Positions 8,564 to 16,963 of a stretch of 64,000 nt of DNA are shown here, piece by piece. The notes below the pieces were generated by a model, which saw only the letters and a program-made list of their open reading frames with translations, did not search any database and was not told where the DNA came from. The stretch covers positions 104,990 to 168,989 of the forward strand of contig NZ_QUWK01000002.1 of the NCBI RefSeq assembly GCF_003429665.1, in the 5' to 3' direction. This stretch comes from Sphaerochaeta halotolerans (GTDB taxonomy: Bacteria; Spirochaetota; Spirochaetia; Sphaerochaetales; Sphaerochaetaceae). Position 1 is the first letter of the stretch, and every line of letters starts with the position of its first letter. Both the position numbers and the translations under genes were made by a program.

Positions 8564-9557
8564 CCTATCCTTCTCCTCCTTTGTAAAGAAAGCACTGGCC
8601 CGTAGGGAGGCGGCTCTTACCCTGTTGTTGGTGGTGCTCCTTGTACCGATTTCCATCCGCTCCCCTCAGTTTCTTTCTGCGAAGAATATCTCCACAATCC
8701 TCAACGACATGGCAATCCTTTCCATTGTCGCCATTGGTGAGTTCTACGTTATTCTTGCAAACGGAATTGACCTTTCCGTTGGTTCCATCATTGCCTTTAC
8801 CGGTATGGCTACCGGTATGATCAATGAGGCAAATCCAACAGTGAGCCCTTTGCTCTTGTTGCTTGCTGGGATGGGCATCGGCATGGTGATGGGACTGTTC
8901 AATGGCGTGTTGGTCGCCTACGGGAAAATCCCCCCCATCATTACAACGCTGGGTACGGTGAATATCTATCGTGGTCTTACCTTCCTTCTGAGCGGCGGTA
9001 CATGGGTAACAGCACATGAAATGAGTAAAACCTACATTGACTTCCCTCGGAACACCTTTCTTGGTGTTTCAAACCTGCTCTGGATTGCAATCCTTGTTAT
9101 CGCTGTCTTCTATTATTTCAGCAGGTATACCCGTACCGGTCGTGAGGTATATGCAATCGGAGGAAATCCGACGGCAGCAAAGTTCGTAGGAGTGAATGAG
9201 AACAGGGTCAGGGTAGTGGTATTCCTTATCAGTGGTACCCTCTGTGGTCTAGCTGGTGCTCTTTGGACCGCTCGGTATGCTTCAGCGGTTAATGAGATGG
9301 CAACTGGTTTTGAGATGCAGGCAGTTGCCGCTTGTGTGCTAGGGGGTGTCAACTTTGCAGGTGGCTCTGGTGGTATTATCGGGGTAGTCATAGGTACGCT
9401 CTTCCTTGGTGTCGTCACCAACGCACTACCGGTTATCTACCTGTCGGTTTTCTGGCAGACGTTCGTCCAAGGCTTGATTATTCTCATCGCATTGACGCTC
9501 AACACCATCAGCGACCAGCGAAAGACGAAGAAGCTGCTTGCACAGAGGAGAGGCTAG
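8556..9557 (+). CDS. rhaP: Rhamnose ABC transporter permease 1
   Basis: An inner-membrane permease of the BPD_transp_2 (ribose/AI-2) family, 333 residues with about ten hydrophobic segments. Diagnostic stretches are ILANGIDLSVGSIIAF, VAYGKIPPIITTLGT, YAIGGNPTAAKFVGV and AVAACVLGGVNFAGGSGG. The start at 8556 overlaps the ATPase stop and has a GGAGG 8 bases upstream. The earlier in-frame ATG at 8523 lies inside the ATPase gene and lacks such a site. It probably pairs with the permease encoded next as a heterodimer. Confidence 0.88.
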   Translation: MPDLSFSSFVKKALARREAALTLLLVVLLVPISIRSPQFLSAKNISTILNDMAILSIVAIGEFYVILANGIDLSVGSIIAFTGMATGMINEANPTVSPLLLLLAGMGIGMVMGLFNGVLVAYGKIPPIITTLGTVNIYRGLTFLLSGGTWVTAHEMSKTYIDFPRNTFLGVSNLLWIAILVIAVFYYFSRYTRTGREVYAIGGNPTAAKFVGVNENRVRVVVFLISGTLCGLAGALWTARYASAVNEMATGFEMQAVAACVLGGVNFAGGSGGIIGVVIGTLFLGVVTNALPVIYLSVFWQTFVQGLIILIALTLNTISDQRKTKKLLAQRRG

Positions 9558-9559
9558 GT

Positions 9560-10597
9560 ATGGCTGAAAAGAGAGATTTGATGACAAAATCCCGGCTTAT
9601 CGACGAAATGTCGGTTAAGAATCGATTGATTGAATATTTCACACAGTGGGAAGTCCTGCTCTCCATCATTATCGTATTGGTGTTTATTTTCTTCACAACC
9701 AGAACCCCCTACTTTCTGGATTGGTTCAATTTGATGAATGCAACCTTTCAATTCAGTGAGAAGGCAATCATGGCACTTCCGATGATCTTCATCATCATGT
9801 GTGGTGACATCGATATTTCGATTGCATCCATCATTGCTCTTTGTGCGTATGTGGTAGGCAATGCTGCTCAAGGTGGGGCTTCCATTCCTTCCCTGATATT
9901 CCTCGCCCTGCTTGTTGGTACCCTTGCAGGTCTGTTCAATGGAGTGATGATTACCGCGCTTGAGATGCCGGCAATCGCTGTCACCCTTGCAACACAGTCA
10001 TTATTCAGGGGAATCGCAATTGGTTTGTTGGGAGATCAGGCACGCACGGATTTTCCAGAGAATTTTGGTTTCTTCGGCCAGCAATTCATACCAGGCACCA
10101 TCATTCCCTTTGAGTTCGTCCTCTACTTGGTGCTGGTATTACTCTTTGCTTTCATCTTGCATAAGACGACCTATGGAAGAAGGCTGTATGCAATCGGAAA
10201 CAGTGCTGAAGCAGCACGTTTCTCCGGTATCAAGGTAAAGACCATGAGGGTTATCAACTTTACCGTAACCGGATTCTTCTGTGGTCTTACCTCAATCTTG
10301 CTTGCAAGTCGTATTCTCTCTGTCCGCTCAAACATTGCTACCGGATGGGATTTGGAGATCATCACATTGGTAGTCCTTGGTGGTGTTGCCATCACGGGAG
10401 GCAAGGGGAGTGTCTATGGTGTTTTCATCGGTTCCATGCTGGTTGGGTACCTTAAATTTGGCATGGGGTTGTTGAAGTTCAGCGGAACCCTGATGACTAT
10501 CGTCATAGGATTACTCTTGATCATTGCTGTCCTGCTCCCACGTCTGCTTGACATGTACAAGGCGAACCGAAAGCTCCGGCTTCAGCAGCTGGGATGA
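9560..10597 (+). CDS. rhaQ: Rhamnose ABC transporter permease 2
   Basis: The second BPD_transp_2 permease, 345 residues from the ATG at 9560, two bases after the rhaP stop. Much longer in-frame readings into rhaP are artefacts. It has about ten membrane segments, with the family motifs MCGDIDISIASIIAL, EMPAIAVTLATQSLF, YAIGNSAEAARFSGI and ITLVVLGGVAITGGKGS. It differs from RhaP in sequence, so the channel is a heterodimer. It is followed 19 bases later by the rhamnose mutarotase, which is also the order in Rhizobium rhamnose loci. Confidence 0.88.
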   Translation: MAEKRDLMTKSRLIDEMSVKNRLIEYFTQWEVLLSIIIVLVFIFFTTRTPYFLDWFNLMNATFQFSEKAIMALPMIFIIMCGDIDISIASIIALCAYVVGNAAQGGASIPSLIFLALLVGTLAGLFNGVMITALEMPAIAVTLATQSLFRGIAIGLLGDQARTDFPENFGFFGQQFIPGTIIPFEFVLYLVLVLLFAFILHKTTYGRRLYAIGNSAEAARFSGIKVKTMRVINFTVTGFFCGLTSILLASRILSVRSNIATGWDLEIITLVVLGGVAITGGKGSVYGVFIGSMLVGYLKFGMGLLKFSGTLMTIVIGLLLIIAVLLPRLLDMYKANRKLRLQQLG

Positions 10598-10616
10598 ACT
10601 TAGGAGGAATCTAACG

Positions 10617-10931
10617 ATGAGAAGACAAGCATTCGTCATGCAGTTGAAGAAAGGGTATGAAGAAGAGTACAAGAAGCGTCATGACTCTATCTGGCCGGAA
10701 TTGAAGGCGCTGCTCAAGGAGAACGGGGTTTCGGACTACTCCATTTTCCTTGATCGGGACAGTGGCCGCCTCTTTGCTTTCCAGAAATCGGAGGGCGAAT
10801 CTGGGAGCCAGGATCTTGGCTCCAGCCCCATTATACAAAAGTGGTGGGCTTATATGGCCGATATTATGGACACAAATGAAGACAACTCCCCTGTCTCGCT
10901 TCCCCTGGAAGAAGTCTTTCATATGGATTAA
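10617..10931 (+). CDS. rhaM: L-rhamnose mutarotase
   Basis: Interconverts the alpha and beta anomers of L-rhamnose so that the isomerase receives its preferred form. The 104-residue length is standard. Family marks are RRQAFVMQLKKGYEEEYKKRH, SIWPELKALLKENG, DYSIFLD, IIQKWWAYMADIM and NEDNSPVSLPLEEVFHMD. The ATG at 10617 has TAGGAGGAAT upstream. It closes the transport operon. A 91-bp gap with a likely promoter separates it from the DeoR regulator. Confidence 0.93.
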   Translation: MRRQAFVMQLKKGYEEEYKKRHDSIWPELKALLKENGVSDYSIFLDRDSGRLFAFQKSEGESGSQDLGSSPIIQKWWAYMADIMDTNEDNSPVSLPLEEVFHMD

Positions 10932-10936
10932 CGATT

Positions 10937-10988
10937 CTCTTTCGGAAACACTTGAAATGTTCCTATTACTATAATAGAATCGAAAGAG
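10937..10988 (+). promoter_or_regulatory. Probable promoter and DeoR operator upstream of the regulator-dehydrogenase operon
   Basis: CTCTTTCG (10937-10944) and CGAAAGAG (10981-10988) are perfect inverted repeats flanking a consensus -10 TATAAT at 10970-10975; a clear -35 is not evident. GAAAG repeats again just downstream (GTAATGAAAGTG). CGAAA/TTTCG repeats are usual in DeoR-family operators, and the next gene is a DeoR protein, so autoregulation is likely. Confidence 0.5.
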
Positions 10989-11022
10989 TAATGAAAGTGA
11001 TAAGAAAGTAGGAGTGTATCAT

Positions 11023-11778
11023 ATGATAGGGCTTTCCCCTCGGGAAAAAAGCATCCTCGAGCTTCTGAAACGTGGTGAAGAGTATCCTGTATCTCGGCTC
11101 AGTGAAGAGCTTGGAGTTTCTGCGGTTACCATCCGGGGGGATTTGCGAGACCTTGACTCCAAAGGACTGGTGATACGGAGCCATGGCCGGGTAATAGTTG
11201 CATCTGCTCCACAGGCGGCATTCCGTGATGATACCAATACTCCCAAAAAAGATCTGATTGCGAAACTCGCTGCCACCTTGGTAAAGGATAATGACTTTAT
11301 TATGATTACCAATGGATCCACCTGTTCTTTGATCCCTCGCCATATCTTCGGGAAACGTAATGTACGGGTGGTAACCAATTCAACACTCATTCTGCCCTAT
11401 GCACGGGCAAATACCCAGTTGCAGGTTACCTTGGTGGGCGGAGAGTACCGAAGCGAAGCTGAAGCCCTTGTTGGACCTGCGGCCATTTCCCAAATTGAAA
11501 ACTACCATGTATCCACCACCTTTTTTGGTACGGATGGATTCACCATAGAACATGGTCTAACCACCAGTTTGATTGAAAATGCACAGGTGGTACAACGCAT
11601 GTGCGCACAAGCTACCCGGCGGGTGTTGTGTGTCGATTCCTCAAAAGTGGGGAATCGCGGTTTTGTACGGATCATGCCGGTAACAGAGATAGATACCATT
11701 GTCACAGACAGTGGTTTTCCTGCAGACCTGATCGTCCAGCTCGAGGAACAGGGCGTCGAGGTCCTTATTGCTAAGTAG
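11023..11778 (+). CDS. DeoR-family transcriptional regulator
   Basis: A 251-residue sugar-operon repressor. It has an N-terminal winged helix-turn-helix (SPREKSILELLKRGEEYPVSRLSEELGVSAVTIRGDLRDL) and a C-terminal DeoRC sensor domain with IMITNGSTC, VVTNSTLI, LVGGEYRSEAEALVG, FFGTDGFT and VLCVDSSKVGNRGF. The ATG at 11023 is chosen because GGAG ends 9 bases before it; the GTG at 11014 overlaps that site. It lies 12 bp before the E2 gene, so it heads the long operon running to rhaB. Sensor domains of this family usually bind phosphorylated sugars, so rhamnulose-1-phosphate is a plausible effector (inference). Confidence 0.88.
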   Translation: MIGLSPREKSILELLKRGEEYPVSRLSEELGVSAVTIRGDLRDLDSKGLVIRSHGRVIVASAPQAAFRDDTNTPKKDLIAKLAATLVKDNDFIMITNGSTCSLIPRHIFGKRNVRVVTNSTLILPYARANTQLQVTLVGGEYRSEAEALVGPAAISQIENYHVSTTFFGTDGFTIEHGLTTSLIENAQVVQRMCAQATRRVLCVDSSKVGNRGFVRIMPVTEIDTIVTDSGFPADLIVQLEEQGVEVLIAK

Positions 11779-11790
11779 AGGAGAGAACAC

Positions 11791-13125
11791 ATGGCACAAC
11801 AAGTTGTGATGCCCAAACAGGGTAATTCAGTGGAATCCTGCATTATTGTAGAATGGAACGTCCAAGTAGGCGACAAAGTCGCTGTAGGGGATGTCCTATG
11901 CTCAGCAGAAACAGATAAATCAACCATTGATGTAGAATCGACCGCTGAAGGTGTGGTACTGGCCATACTTTATGAGGAAGGGGATGATGTCCCTGTAATG
12001 GTCCCCATCGTCATAGTTGGAGAAGAAGGCGAGAAGTTCGAACTTCCCAAGAAAGAACCCAGTACAGAAAATCCAAAGGAAGAAAAGCAAGAAGCAACAG
12101 CTCCCGAAAACAAACAAGCAGAGAAAGCGGCCGCTGTTGTTACTGCAGGGGAGGCTCAGGGCTCCAGCCCTAGGGCACGGAACCTGGCATCTTCCCTGGG
12201 TGTCCCTCTTTCCTCTGTACAACCAACTGGTCCCAAGGGACGCATCATTGAACGTGATGTAGCATCTGCTAGTGGCCAGCCCCTTAGTCCGGTGGCAAGG
12301 CAGCAGGCTCTTGAGCAGGGAGTCCAAACACCACAACGTGGCAGTGGCATTGGTGGAAGAGTCCTCTCTTCTGATCTGCAGGAGAAACCAGCGATTGCTA
12401 CTCCGTCTCGCCTTGGTGAGGTTTCTGAAGAGATTCAGGAGATTCCTGTGAAGGGAATTCGCAAGGTGACCGCCAGACGGATGATGGAGTCCATCCATTC
12501 CACTTGCCAGCTTACCCTCCATGCCCAGGCTGATGCACGCGCCCTCAAACGTCTGAGAGCTGGATTCAAGAATGCAAAGAGTGAACTTGGTTTGAATAAG
12601 GTTACAATCAATGATCTGATCCTCTTCGCCGTCAGCAGAACCTTGCTGGAATTCCCTGCATTCAATGCACACTTTCTTGGTGACAAGATCCTACGGTTTG
12701 GCCACGTACATCTTGGTGTCGCTACTGACACACCGAAGGGGCTTCTGGTTCCTGTGGTGCGCAACAGTGATGTGCTTAGTCTCCGTCAACTCTCTGAAGA
12801 GACCAAAAGCTTGGTTGATAAGTGTAAAGAAGGAACCATACAACCTGATGAGCTCAGTGGTTCAACATTCACGGTAAGCAATGTAGGAGCCTTCGGGATT
12901 GAAGCGTTCACACCGGTGCTTAATGTTCCTGAGGTTGCAATCCTTGGTGTTGGAGGTATAAATCTCAAGCCGGTAGAGGATGAGGATGGGGATATCATCT
13001 TTGTTGAGAAGATTGGACTTTCGCTGACAATGGATCATCAGGCTGTCGATGGTGCAGACGCTGCACGCTTCCTAAAGGCTTTGATGGACAATATTGCTTC
13101 CATCGATCTCTTGTTGGCACTGTAG
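11791..13125 (+). CDS. 2-oxoacid dehydrogenase-type E2 (dihydrolipoamide acyltransferase)
   Basis: The core acyltransferase of a pyruvate/acetoin-dehydrogenase-like complex, 444 residues. Residues 1-80 form one lipoyl domain with the modified lysine at 43 (AETDKSTIDVES). A Lys/Glu/Ala-rich linker follows. Two peripheral-subunit-binding motifs then appear in tandem (SSPRARNLASSLGVPLSSV with GRIIERDV, and LSPVARQQALEQGV with GRVLSSDL), where one is usual. The catalytic domain ends with MDHQAVDGADAARF, containing the HxxxDG active site. It starts 12 bp after the DeoR gene and 8 bp before E3. The acyl group handled is not evident. Confidence 0.88.
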   Translation: MAQQVVMPKQGNSVESCIIVEWNVQVGDKVAVGDVLCSAETDKSTIDVESTAEGVVLAILYEEGDDVPVMVPIVIVGEEGEKFELPKKEPSTENPKEEKQEATAPENKQAEKAAAVVTAGEAQGSSPRARNLASSLGVPLSSVQPTGPKGRIIERDVASASGQPLSPVARQQALEQGVQTPQRGSGIGGRVLSSDLQEKPAIATPSRLGEVSEEIQEIPVKGIRKVTARRMMESIHSTCQLTLHAQADARALKRLRAGFKNAKSELGLNKVTINDLILFAVSRTLLEFPAFNAHFLGDKILRFGHVHLGVATDTPKGLLVPVVRNSDVLSLRQLSEETKSLVDKCKEGTIQPDELSGSTFTVSNVGAFGIEAFTPVLNVPEVAILGVGGINLKPVEDEDGDIIFVEKIGLSLTMDHQAVDGADAARFLKALMDNIASIDLLLAL

Positions 13126-13133
13126 GAGGATAC

Positions 13134-14486
13134 ATGAGTACCTATGATCTAATTGTCGTCGGTAGCGGTCCTGGTGGATACGTTGCTGCAGAAAGGGCAG
13201 GAGCACTTGGTAAAAAGGTCTTGCTGATAGAAAGAGGCTACCTTGGAGGAGTCTGCACCAACTGGGGATGTATTCCCACCAAGAGCCTTCTTAACAGTGC
13301 CAAACTCTATCATCATTCCCTTGATGGTGCCAAGCATGGCGTCCAGGCTGCATCGGTAACGTTCAACCTTCCCGATGCAATGACTTGGAAGAATGATACG
13401 GTCAAGACGCTGAGAAGCGGAATCGAGTTTCTGATGAAAGCAAACAAGGTGGAGACTGTTTTTGGTGAAGCCGAATTCGTCGACCCCCACCATGTGAAGG
13501 TGGGTGATACCGTCTATGAAGGATCCTACCTTGTGGTGGCCACAGGGTCTTCTGCTTTCGTTCCACCTCTCCCTGGCGCAAAACTGGAACATGTGCTTAC
13601 CAGTAACGAGATTCTGGACCTAGAGGAGGTTCCCGAGTCGCTGGTTATCATCGGTGGTGGAGTGATCGGGGTTGAATTTGCCTCCTTCTTCTCCATGATC
13701 GGGACCAAGGTCACTGTCATCGAGATGATGGATGAGATTCTTCCCATGATGGATGCAGAGTTCGCCAAGCTTATGAGACGTGAACTCAAGGAAGTGGACT
13801 TCCATCTTGGCTGCAAAGTAGAGGAAATTACCAAGGAAGCAGTATTCTATACTGATGCCAAGGGAAACAAACAGTCCACTGAAGCCTCCTTGGTCCTGAT
13901 GAGCGTTGGGCGTAGGCCAAACACTCAAGGGATGGAAAAACTTGGCTTGGATATTGACCGAAGAGGGCTTGTGGTAAACGACCGCCTCCAGACCAATGTT
14001 GCCAACATCTGGGCAATAGGAGATGTAAACGGTCGATCCCTTCTTGCACATAGCGCTTCCCGCATGGCAGAGGTTGCGATTTGCAACATCTTCGGATCAA
14101 AAGAGATGCGTATGCGTTACAACGCAATACCTTGGGCTGTCTATGGGAACCCAGAGGCAGCTGGTTGCGGTATCACAGAGAAGGAAGCCAAGGAACAAGG
14201 AATCCCAGTGAAGAGCGAAACCGTGCAGATGCGCTCAAACGGTCGGTTCCTCGCAGAGCAAGGAAAGCGTGCATCTGGTTTGGTGAAAGTGATCTGTCAC
14301 CAGGAAAGTGGTGCCATTCTTGGAGTCCACCTGCTGGGACCCTACAGCAGTGAAATCATCTGGGGCGCTTCTGCTCTTATCGAAGCAGAAATGAGAGTCC
14401 AGGATGTCAAAGAGATAGTATTTCCACACCCGAGTGTATCCGAGCTGATCAAGGATGCTTGCTTTGCACTCGACCATAGTCTGTAA
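13134..14486 (+). CDS. lpdA: Dihydrolipoamide dehydrogenase (E3)
   Basis: A flavoprotein that reoxidises the dihydrolipoyl arm of E2 with NAD+. It has 450 residues. Features in order: FAD-binding GSGPGGYVAAERA, the redox disulfide CTNWGC (Cys41, Cys46) within GGVCTNWGCIPTK, NAD-binding IIGGGVIGVEFA, FAD contact IWAIGDVNG, and the C-terminal His-Pro active site in VFPHPSVSELI. A strong AGGAGG precedes the ATG. It lies between E2 and E1, so it is dedicated to this complex rather than to a glycine-cleavage system. Confidence 0.92.
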   Translation: MSTYDLIVVGSGPGGYVAAERAGALGKKVLLIERGYLGGVCTNWGCIPTKSLLNSAKLYHHSLDGAKHGVQAASVTFNLPDAMTWKNDTVKTLRSGIEFLMKANKVETVFGEAEFVDPHHVKVGDTVYEGSYLVVATGSSAFVPPLPGAKLEHVLTSNEILDLEEVPESLVIIGGGVIGVEFASFFSMIGTKVTVIEMMDEILPMMDAEFAKLMRRELKEVDFHLGCKVEEITKEAVFYTDAKGNKQSTEASLVLMSVGRRPNTQGMEKLGLDIDRRGLVVNDRLQTNVANIWAIGDVNGRSLLAHSASRMAEVAICNIFGSKEMRMRYNAIPWAVYGNPEAAGCGITEKEAKEQGIPVKSETVQMRSNGRFLAEQGKRASGLVKVICHQESGAILGVHLLGPYSSEIIWGASALIEAEMRVQDVKEIVFPHPSVSELIKDACFALDHSL

Positions 14487-14497
14487 GGAGTAACGAC

Positions 14498-16951
14498 ATG
14501 TCCAAAACGATACCATTTGATCCAGCAAAATTGAGGGAACCATGTACTATTGAAACCCCCTCTATTCCTGTTAACCAATACAAGAGTGACTTCAAGAAAG
14601 AGCTCAAACAATACGGAAAGGAACGCCTCATCCGTGCCTACTACGATATGCTCTTGATCAGAAAATTTGAGACCATGTTGGATACCATCAAGAAAGAGGG
14701 TGTGTATCAGGGAATCTCCTACAATTACCGTGGGCCAGCCCACCTCTCTGCAGGTCAGGAAAGTGCCGCAGTCGGGCAAGCAATGGTACTCGACCCGGAA
14801 GACCAGATCTTTGGTTCGCACCGTAGCCATGGTGAGATTCTCGCCAAGAGCATGAGTGCCATCTACAAGATGGAGGACAAGGAGTTGCTTGCCATCATGG
14901 AGTCTTTCATGGATGGGGAGACCTACAAGGTTGTTGAGAAACACTTTCCCGGAACGAGTGTTCGCGATCTTGCAGAGAACTTCGTGCTCTACGGTGCCTT
15001 GGCAGAGATCTTTGCCAAAAAGACCGGATTCTCCGCTGGCATTGGGGGCTCAATGCACACCTTCTTCAAGCCTTTTGGAAGCATGCCAAACAACGCGATT
15101 GTTGGCGGTTCCTGCACGATTGCTGTTGGTGCTTCCCTCTATAAGAAGATCAACCACAAGAAAGGAATCGTCATTGCCAATATTGGTGATGGTGCCCTTG
15201 CACGTGGTCCAGTCTATGAAGGGTTGGTACTCTCCTCAATGGACCAGTACAAGACCCTTTGGGATGAAAACCCAGGGTATCCCCCCTTCATGCTGAATTG
15301 TTTTGACAACCTTTACGCTATGGGTGGGCAACCTATTGGGGAGACAATGGGGTACAAAGTGGCAGCAAGGGTCGCCTCGGCGATCAATGAGTACTCCATG
15401 CATACCGAACGTGTTGATGGATTCAATCCTCTAGCCGTAGCCGATGCAACGGCACGCAAGAAAGAGATTCTTCTCAAGGGAGAAGGCCCAGCCTTCATGG
15501 ATACCCTTACCTATCGCTACAGTGGTCACAGCCCCAGTGATGCGATGACGTACCGTACTAAGGAAGAGATGGAAGCGTTCCGCAAGCAGGATCCCATTGA
15601 GGCTTATGGAGATTACCTCCTTGAGAACAAGGTAGTAAGCAAGAAAGAACTCGACCAGTTTGATGCAATTCTTGAAGAGAAGATAAAAAAGACTCTCGAA
15701 ATTACTGCTGATCCAGTACTCAGCCCCATGGTTGATGAGCATTTCATTGAGTCAGTCATGTTCTCCAATGGCAGCGTTGAGAAGTTTGATGACAGAGAAC
15801 CGGTACTCCTCGAGAAACTGGAAGATAATGCAAGAGTGAAACAAATTGCCCGTAGAAGTCGCTATGCCTATGACGAAAACGGCAAGGAACTGCCTGCTGC
15901 AAAGCAGTACCAGTACCGTGATGCTGTCTTCGAAGCTATGGCCCACCGGTTCTCCATCGACCCGACAATGGTTGCCTATGGCGAGGATCATCGTGATTGG
16001 GGCGGGGCATTTGCCTGTTACCGAGGTCTCACCGAACTGCTTCCCCCTTCCCGTTTCTTCAACACCCCGATTGCTGAGTCAGCAATTGTGGGAAGTGGAG
16101 TAGGCTATGCAATGGCTGGTGGCCGTGCTGTTGTTGAATTGATGTACTGCGACTTCCTTGGTTGTGCAGGGGATGAGGTATTTAATCAAATGCCCAAATG
16201 GCAGGCGATGAGTGCCGGTGTCTTGAAGATGCCGCTTGTGCTCCGTGTATCGGTTGGAAACAAGTATGGTGCACAGCACTCTCAGGAATGGACCAGCATG
16301 GTCGCTTCCGTCCCTGGTTTGAAGGCAATGTATCCTGCGACTCCGTATGACGTTAAGGGAATGCTCAACTACGCACTTCGTGGTACCGACCCGGTGGTTT
16401 TCTTTGAGAGTCAGAAACTCTACGGAATTGGCGAGATGTTTGTCAAGGAAGGAGTTCCTGAGGGATACTATGAAATTCCAGAAGGAGAGCCGGTAATCAG
16501 GAGAGAAGGTAAGGATGTTACCCTCATTGCACTTGGACCCGCGCTCTATACTGCAACCAAGGCAGCCGAACAACTTGCTGAGAAAGGCCTTGAAGCAGAG
16601 GTGATCGACCTGAGATGGATTAATCCGCTCAAGTATGAGTTGCTCATTGAATCGGTAAAGAAAACTGGTAGAGCTGTCTTTGTAACCGATAGTGCTGAAC
16701 GAGGTAGTTATATGCATACCGTAAGCTCCAATCTGAGCAGGCTTGCTTTCGATTATCTCGATGCTCCGACAATCGTGGTAGGGTCGAGGAACTGGATCAC
16801 ACCACCTGCGGAGATGGAGGAGTACTACTTCGCACAGGCGTACTCAGTGCTGGATGCAATCCACGAACAGATTTTGCCGATCCCCGACTATGTTCCCAAG
16901 AGCAACTACACCGATGGTGAGTTCTTCAGAACCAGTCGACTTGGCGTCTGA
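14498..16951 (+). CDS. Fused alpha-beta E1 of a thiamine-diphosphate 2-oxoacid/acetoin-type dehydrogenase
   Basis: An 817-residue protein combining E1-alpha (about 30-450) and E1-beta (about 475-815), normally two polypeptides. The alpha part has HRSHG (108-112), GGSMHTFF and the ThDP motif GDGA (230-233). The beta part has GEDHRDWGGAF, FFNTPIAESAIVGSGVGYAMAG, QHSQEW and VPGLKAMYPATPYDVKGML. Compared with ordinary E1-alpha there are extra residues between HRSHG and GGSMH (about 40) and between GDG and its Asn partner, so it is a divergent member whose substrate cannot be assigned. Pyruvate, acetoin or a rhamnose-derived keto compound are all possible. It is 11 bp after E3. Confidence 0.85.
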   Translation: MSKTIPFDPAKLREPCTIETPSIPVNQYKSDFKKELKQYGKERLIRAYYDMLLIRKFETMLDTIKKEGVYQGISYNYRGPAHLSAGQESAAVGQAMVLDPEDQIFGSHRSHGEILAKSMSAIYKMEDKELLAIMESFMDGETYKVVEKHFPGTSVRDLAENFVLYGALAEIFAKKTGFSAGIGGSMHTFFKPFGSMPNNAIVGGSCTIAVGASLYKKINHKKGIVIANIGDGALARGPVYEGLVLSSMDQYKTLWDENPGYPPFMLNCFDNLYAMGGQPIGETMGYKVAARVASAINEYSMHTERVDGFNPLAVADATARKKEILLKGEGPAFMDTLTYRYSGHSPSDAMTYRTKEEMEAFRKQDPIEAYGDYLLENKVVSKKELDQFDAILEEKIKKTLEITADPVLSPMVDEHFIESVMFSNGSVEKFDDREPVLLEKLEDNARVKQIARRSRYAYDENGKELPAAKQYQYRDAVFEAMAHRFSIDPTMVAYGEDHRDWGGAFACYRGLTELLPPSRFFNTPIAESAIVGSGVGYAMAGGRAVVELMYCDFLGCAGDEVFNQMPKWQAMSAGVLKMPLVLRVSVGNKYGAQHSQEWTSMVASVPGLKAMYPATPYDVKGMLNYALRGTDPVVFFESQKLYGIGEMFVKEGVPEGYYEIPEGEPVIRREGKDVTLIALGPALYTATKAAEQLAEKGLEAEVIDLRWINPLKYELLIESVKKTGRAVFVTDSAERGSYMHTVSSNLSRLAFDYLDAPTIVVGSRNWITPPAEMEEYYFAQAYSVLDAIHEQILPIPDYVPKSNYTDGEFFRTSRLGV

Positions 16952-16963
16952 TAAGGAAAGCCA

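Noticed and set aside
9332..9559. 76-residue extension of rhaQ into rhaP
   Set aside because: It is an out-of-frame reading of rhaP; the permease begins at 9560.
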